Source: Peribacillus simplex
Lineage (GTDB): Bacteria > Bacillota > Bacilli > Bacillales > DSM-1321
NCBI RefSeq assembly: GCF_001578185.1
Contig: NZ_CP011008.1
Location: 310,001-374,000 of the forward strand
Length of the DNA stretch: 64,000 nt
Direction: 5' to 3'
Below, piece by piece: positions 59,194 through 64,000 of the stretch. The notes under the pieces are model-generated. The model saw nothing but the letters and a program-made list of their open reading frames with translations. It was not told the origin of the DNA and ran no database searches. The position numbers and the translations under genes are program-made. The first letter of the stretch is position 1; the number at the start of each line of letters is the position of its first letter.

Positions 59194-60510
59194 ATGGATG
59201 AGAAACCATATCTGGAGAAAAAAACAGAAGCTGCAATGGTGAAGGATGATAATGGGTATCTGTTCGTTTTCCAACGGGCAAAACTATCGATGCAAGACCC
59301 ACTGGAATTACAGCTTATTCATGAAGCGGATGATGCTCTCCAGAAACATATAGAAGTGACAGAGGACGAGGTGCAGATCAGAGTAAATCCACCAGCCTCT
59401 TTTTTTGTTTTTTCCAAAGCTAAAAATAGAAACCTGTTAGGTCGATGGGTATCGTCTTATCAAATCGTGAAGAAAATCAGAAATCATGAATTGACTCGGC
59501 TGCAACTAGTCGTCTGTCCAGAAAATATCGTCTTTGATCCAAGCTTGACCCCATATTTCCTTCATTATGGTGTAAAAGACAGTATGCCTCCATGTGAGCA
59601 TAATCATGATGAGCTATTTCAAGAAACGAAGGCAACGATTTCGGCATTAGTGGATGGTCAGTATACCTTCGAAGAGTATCTGCTTTATTATAAAACATTA
59701 AAACTATCGAAGGAATCAAAAAGTATATTGGCAGCGGGGACTTGGGATGAACTATCCACGGTCGTTCAAAAACGGATAGATGCTTTAGAGGAGGAAGAAA
59801 AAGCATTTGTGCATATCCCTGAGAAAAAATGGAGAATGGGCCGCTATACTCTTTTGGGTACGATGATCGTTCTAGTGCCACTGATGTTCTTTACGATTTA
59901 CACACTATTCTTCTCCCAACCTAGGCAGGATGCATATGTAGAAAGCGGTGAAAGCTTCTTAAAACAAAAATACAGTGAAGTCATTGACCGTTTGGAAAAC
60001 TACGACCCAAAAAATATGCCGTATGTCGTTCAATATGAACTGGCGAAGTCCTATGTCACTTACGAACCGTTGGAGGGAGTCGCTAAGAAAAATGTGGAAA
60101 ATGCAATCACCTTGCAAACCGATAGTCAGTATCTCCTATATTGGATATATATAGGCAGGGGCATGAACGAGGATGCGATCGATTTGGCGAGAATCATGGA
60201 GGATCGCGAATTGATTATGTATGGTTTGGTAAATCAGAAAGAACAGATTAAGTTAGACGATAAACTTTCCGGGGAAGAAAAGGAAACGCAAATTAAAGAA
60301 GTCGATACTGAGTTGTCCCAATATAGAAAGGAAAAAGAGGAATTGGATAAGCAAATGGAGGAAAATGGGGAACAGCAAGAACAGAACCAGCCTGCAACAA
60401 ATTCCAATGCGGAAGATAAAGGTGAAGCGGAAGCAAAGCCTGCTGTAAAAGAAGAAGGTAAGGATTCCTCGAAAAAATCAATTGAAGAAAAAGAGAAAAG
60501 CAAAGAGTGA
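59194..60510 (+). CDS. yukC: YukC/EssB type VII secretion membrane protein
   Basis: A 438-residue single-pass component of the type VII core complex. The N-terminal cytoplasmic pseudokinase-like domain (to about 220) contains the LYYKTLKLSKESKSILAAG and WDELSTVVQKRIDALEEEE segments. The TM helix LLGTMIVLVPLMFFTIYTLFF is near residues 229-249. An extracellular helical domain follows (YVVQYELAKSYVTYEPLEGV...). The tail (about 375-438) is highly charged, Glu/Lys/Gln-rich. ATG has AAAGGAG 8 bases upstream. It lies between yukD and yukB in the standard order. Confidence 0.93.
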   Translation: MDEKPYLEKKTEAAMVKDDNGYLFVFQRAKLSMQDPLELQLIHEADDALQKHIEVTEDEVQIRVNPPASFFVFSKAKNRNLLGRWVSSYQIVKKIRNHELTRLQLVVCPENIVFDPSLTPYFLHYGVKDSMPPCEHNHDELFQETKATISALVDGQYTFEEYLLYYKTLKLSKESKSILAAGTWDELSTVVQKRIDALEEEEKAFVHIPEKKWRMGRYTLLGTMIVLVPLMFFTIYTLFFSQPRQDAYVESGESFLKQKYSEVIDRLENYDPKNMPYVVQYELAKSYVTYEPLEGVAKKNVENAITLQTDSQYLLYWIYIGRGMNEDAIDLARIMEDRELIMYGLVNQKEQIKLDDKLSGEEKETQIKEVDTELSQYRKEKEELDKQMEENGEQQEQNQPATNSNAEDKGEAEAKPAVKEEGKDSSKKSIEEKEKSKE

Positions 60511-60539
60511 GCATTGGGTGTTTGCGGAGGTGAGATTTA

Positions 60540-63500
60540 ATGAGTTTATTATGGATTTATTCTAAGGGGACCTACCAGTCCTATACGATCAAGGATAATC
60601 ATAACGGTCCAATTACGATAGGGCCATCAAAACAGGATACGATCACCGTCTATTCCCTTCCCTTTGAACATGGATCCATCAAGCTGAGAAAACATGATGG
60701 GCTTAATGAATATGAGGTGTTTAGGGAGGGAAAGAAGCTTGGCGATGTAAAACCATTCCAAAGCTTCACCTTTCATGAAGGAGAAGAAACGGTCGAGATT
60801 TTTTATACGGCAGGGGAATTGGAAGAAAGCCTCTATTATATTGGCAACTTGAAAGAAATCACTATATCGGCCAAGGAGGGAGCAACCTTCCGTAAAGAAG
60901 GACCTGTTCCCGGCAATGGCTTTTCCTTTGTTCTTCATAAAGGGCAGTGGCTTCTCATACCTAAAGAAAAAAGTAGGATTTTCCTGAATGGTGAAAAGGT
61001 AACGAAGGCTGCTCCCGTTCAAAATGGTGATCTGATTTGCTGGCCCAATATGTTGCTTAGGTTGATTGAAGGCGACCTATTGATGATTCATAGTGCGGAG
61101 AGTTATGAAACAACTTTATCTAAAATGAAGAAGCCAATCTCTGAAATGAAGAAAAGCTATCCACAATATCGCCGGACACCAAGGATGATCTATGAATTGC
61201 CGGATGAGAAAGTGACGATATCATTTCCAAGCCAAGAATCGGAAGATAATAATAGAGGGTTATGGTTAATCCTGATGCCGCCGTTAATGATGCTTCTTGT
61301 CATGGGGGTCATCACGATCGTTCAGCCTCGGGGCATTTTCATTATCATATCGATTGTGATGTTCACAACGACTTTAGTAACCTCGACGGTTCAATACTTT
61401 AAAGACAAAAAGAAGCAAAAATTCAGAGATGAGAAACGTCAACGTGTGTATACCAGGTATCTAGACCAGAAGAGGGAAGAACTGCAAGAGCTGTCTGAAA
61501 AGCAAAAGAAAGTGCTGTTCTATCATTACCCTTCTTTTGAAAGGATGAAGCATCTAACTGATAGTATTAGCGACCGTATTTGGGAGAGAACGTTGGAGAG
61601 TGAAGACGCTCTCCACTTTAAGATCGGAACGGCGACCGTACCCTCAAGTTATGAGGTTTCGGCAAATAGTAACGATATGTCCAATCGGGATATAGATGAT
61701 TTACTTGAGCAGTCGCAGGAACTTGTGGATGTATACAAAAACCTGGATGGTCTTCCGTTATCCATCGATTTATCAAGCGGATCGATGGGCCTTGTCGGAA
61801 AGGAATCGATTGTTAAACGCGAACTGCAACAATTGATTGGACAGCTGTCCTTTTTTCATAGTTATCATGATGTTCGTTTTGTGGCCATTTTTCCGGAAAA
61901 GGATTACCAAGAATGGGAATGGATGAAATGGCTCCCTCATTTTCAACTGCCACATGCCTATGCAAAAGGCTTTATATACAATGAGCAATCACGCGATCAG
62001 CTGCTGACTTCGATTTATCAGCTATTGAGGGAAAGAGATATGGATGAGAACAAAGGGAAAGCGAGATTCACTCCCCATTTTGTCTTTATTGTCACGGATC
62101 GTAATTTAATTGCAGAGCATGTCATATTGGAATATTTAGAAGGTAAAACAGACGATTTAGGTATCTCGACGATTTTTGCTGCGGATGCAAAAGAGAGTTT
62201 GACGGAAAATGTCCATACACTTGTGAAGTATATAAATGATCGCGAAGGTGAGATTCTCATCCAGCAAACGAAGGCTGTTCATACTCCTTTTACACTTGAT
62301 GCACATACATCAGAAGGAAATGAGCGATATGCACGTACGCTGCGTTCACTAGATCATCAAAAGGGCATGAACAATTCAATACCAGAAACGGTTTCATTTC
62401 TGGAATTATTGAAAGCACGTGAAGTGGAAGAGCTTCCTATCAGCCAAAACTGGCGGACCAATCAGTCCTCCAAATCCTTGGCAGTACCGATTGGATTGAA
62501 AGGGAAAACGGATAGGGTTGAATTGAACTTGCACGAAAAGGCACATGGCCCCCATGGATTGGTTGCCGGGACGACAGGGTCAGGGAAAAGTGAATTACTG
62601 CAAACTTACATCCTATCATTAGCCGTTCATTATCATCCACATGAAGTTGCTTTTTTGCTCATTGATTATAAAGGCGGTGGAATGGCACAGCCATTCAGGC
62701 AGATCCCTCATCTACTGGGAGTCATTACGAATATTGAGGGAAGCAAGAACTTCAGTGCCAGGGCACTAGCCTCCATCAATAGCGAATTGAAGAAGCGCCA
62801 GCGCATGTTTGATCGATACGAAGTCAATCATATCAATGATTACACGGATTTATACAAAGAGGGCAAAGCGGATGAACCGTTACCGCATTTATTTTTGATA
62901 TCTGATGAGTTTGCCGAACTTAAAAACGAAGAACCTGATTTCATCCGCGAATTAGTGAGTACGGCAAGAATTGGACGGAGCTTGGGTGTTCATTTAATTC
63001 TTGCCACGCAAAAGCCAGGCGGTGTTATTGATAACCAGATTTGGAGCAATGCCCGTTTTAAAATTTCTTTAAAAGTGCAGGATGCCAATGATAGTAAGGA
63101 AATTCTTAAAAATAGTGATGCCGCAAATATTACTGTCACCGGTCGGGGATATTTGCAGGTAGGAAATAATGAGGTGTATGAACTGTTTCAGTCAGCTTGG
63201 AGCGGTGCACCATATTTAGAGGATACGGTTGGATCTGAGGATGAAGTGGCATTCGTCACAGACCTTGGTCTTGTCCAAATCTCAAATGTATCGGAACAAA
63301 TTACTAATAAGAGGAAAGAAAAGATAAGTGAAATTGAAGCCGTTGCGGATCATATTGTGAAGACGCAGGAAGAAATGAAGATTAAGAAGTTGGCAAGCCC
63401 ATGGCTTCAGCCTCTTCAAGACCGTCTATCGAGAAATGCTGAGACAAGCCTGGCGATGTATCAATTCCATCTAGGAATGAAGGATGAGCCCGAATTGCAG

Positions 63501-64000
63501 AGCCAGACAAATTATATCTATAACTGGATTGAGGATGGGAATGTTGGGATTTTTGGTTCTTCCGGATACGGCAAGTCAACCACCGTTTTGACCCTTCTCT
63601 TTAGTTTTGCAGATCAATTCACTCCTGAAGAACTGCATTATTACATTTTCGATTTCGGGAATAGCGCTTTACTGCCATTGCGCCAGCTGCCTCACACAGG
63701 GGATTACTTTCGATTCGATGAGTTAAGGAAAATTGAAAAATTCATGTTGTTCATGAAAGCGCAAATGGAAAGGCGTAAGCAGCTTTTTTCAGAAAGGGAG
63801 CTTAGTAACATAAAGCTTTATAACGCATTAGTGGAGGATAAATTGCCGATCATTTTTATCGTGGTCGACAATTTTGATTTAGTGAAGGATGAAATGCAGG
63901 ACCAGGAAGCACAGCTCATTCAGTTTGCACGTGATGGGCAATCACTTGGAATTTTCATGATTTTAACGGCAACGAGAATCAATGCCATTCGCCAGCCGTT
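60540..64000 (+). CDS. yukB: YukB/EssC FtsK/SpoIIIE-type ATPase of type VII secretion (3' end outside window)
   Basis: The frame is open from ATG 60540 (GGAGGTGAG upstream) to the window end, 1153 codons of a family usually near 1450-1500. The N-terminal about 190 residues form two FHA-like domains. Two TM helices (LWLILMPPLMMLLVMGVIT and GIFIIISIVMFTTTLVTSTV) are at about 242-285. The first ATPase domain has Walker A GTTGSGKS (677-684), AFLLIDYKGGGMA and LLISDEFAELK-type Walker B. The second begins GSSGYGKS (1006-1013). It drives WXG100 substrate export through the membrane and binds substrate C-termini. Its third ATPase domain and stop are not seen. Confidence 0.95.
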   Translation, partial: MSLLWIYSKGTYQSYTIKDNHNGPITIGPSKQDTITVYSLPFEHGSIKLRKHDGLNEYEVFREGKKLGDVKPFQSFTFHEGEETVEIFYTAGELEESLYYIGNLKEITISAKEGATFRKEGPVPGNGFSFVLHKGQWLLIPKEKSRIFLNGEKVTKAAPVQNGDLICWPNMLLRLIEGDLLMIHSAESYETTLSKMKKPISEMKKSYPQYRRTPRMIYELPDEKVTISFPSQESEDNNRGLWLILMPPLMMLLVMGVITIVQPRGIFIIISIVMFTTTLVTSTVQYFKDKKKQKFRDEKRQRVYTRYLDQKREELQELSEKQKKVLFYHYPSFERMKHLTDSISDRIWERTLESEDALHFKIGTATVPSSYEVSANSNDMSNRDIDDLLEQSQELVDVYKNLDGLPLSIDLSSGSMGLVGKESIVKRELQQLIGQLSFFHSYHDVRFVAIFPEKDYQEWEWMKWLPHFQLPHAYAKGFIYNEQSRDQLLTSIYQLLRERDMDENKGKARFTPHFVFIVTDRNLIAEHVILEYLEGKTDDLGISTIFAADAKESLTENVHTLVKYINDREGEILIQQTKAVHTPFTLDAHTSEGNERYARTLRSLDHQKGMNNSIPETVSFLELLKAREVEELPISQNWRTNQSSKSLAVPIGLKGKTDRVELNLHEKAHGPHGLVAGTTGSGKSELLQTYILSLAVHYHPHEVAFLLIDYKGGGMAQPFRQIPHLLGVITNIEGSKNFSARALASINSELKKRQRMFDRYEVNHINDYTDLYKEGKADEPLPHLFLISDEFAELKNEEPDFIRELVSTARIGRSLGVHLILATQKPGGVIDNQIWSNARFKISLKVQDANDSKEILKNSDAANITVTGRGYLQVGNNEVYELFQSAWSGAPYLEDTVGSEDEVAFVTDLGLVQISNVSEQITNKRKEKISEIEAVADHIVKTQEEMKIKKLASPWLQPLQDRLSRNAETSLAMYQFHLGMKDEPELQSQTNYIYNWIEDGNVGIFGSSGYGKSTTVLTLLFSFADQFTPEELHYYIFDFGNSALLPLRQLPHTGDYFRFDELRKIEKFMLFMKAQMERRKQLFSERELSNIKLYNALVEDKLPIIFIVVDNFDLVKDEMQDQEAQLIQFARDGQSLGIFMILTATRINAIRQP

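Noticed and set aside
1-64000. Search for a defence island (restriction-modification, CBASS, retron, Abi genes)
   Set aside because: No methyltransferase, nuclease, cyclase or non-intron reverse transcriptase gene was recognised. The only toxin-like sequence is a weak, frameshifted remnant near 28.9 kb.

Overview
The window looks like a chromosome segment of a low-GC, endospore-forming Bacillaceae bacterium. Supporting genes are a gerA-type germinant-receptor operon, two Spo0M homologues, a SpoIID-domain protein, hutP/hutH with a cre-like box, an OpuA transporter and a Bacillus-type (Yuk) type VII secretion locus. A Peribacillus/Bacillus relative is my inference; no rRNA or tRNA gene is visible to test it.

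Layout. (1) 1-900: 3' end of a 6-phosphogluconate dehydrogenase gene. (2) About 900-4800: a graveyard with an intact MerR-HTH/DUF3967-like gene, at least three decayed copies of it, repeated operator-like palindromes, and tyrosine-recombinase C-terminal remnants on both sides. (3) 4.8-9.3 kb: a RodA/FtsW-type flippase/polymerase and, divergently, a class A penicillin-binding protein with a Lys/His/Gln-rich tail. (4) 9.4-17 kb: accessory genes, namely an attenuation-controlled chloramphenicol acetyltransferase, GNAT, DinB/YfiT-like, TPR, GPP34-like plus MerR, an IS110-type element with a dead relative, and a group IIC intron fragment. (5) 17.2-21.2 kb: a YheO/DauR-type regulator divergent from ridA, an MFS transporter and a TIM-barrel isomerase. 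(6) 22-29.3 kb: a SpoIID/LytB cell-wall protein, a truncated Amj flippase, an ORF-less group II intron, an exported glycerophosphodiesterase with a CBM6-like tail, and small or broken genes. (7) 29.6-33.7 kb: ger operon including a 43-residue membrane protein. (8) 34-41 kb: beta-lactamase-fold hydrolase, GNAT, hutP-hutH and an amino-acid permease. (9) 41-45 kb: accDA and two Spo0M-like genes. (10) 45.6-50.6 kb: isoaspartyl dipeptidase and YfcC-type transporter behind a -24/-12 promoter, facing a sigma-54 activator. (11) 52-55 kb: OpuA with permease and binding protein fused. (12) 55.4-57 kb: a second IS110-type element, frameshifted. (13) 57.1-64 kb: nucleoside hydrolase, then esxA-yukD-yukC-yukB running off the end.

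The most unusual overall feature is an interspersed three-hairpin repeat, recognisable in about a dozen places between 4.5 and 36.4 kb. Four mobile elements sit inside or directly against it: the intact IS110-type element, its decayed relative, the group IIC intron fragment and the ORF-less group II intron. The repeat looks like a shared landing site. Other highlights are the cat leader peptide with its RBS-sequestering stem, the iad/sigma-54 regulatory unit, the tiny Ger-operon membrane protein, the probable ATA start of yukD and an attenuator-like stem just after esxA. I did not find a clear multi-gene defence system or CRISPR array.
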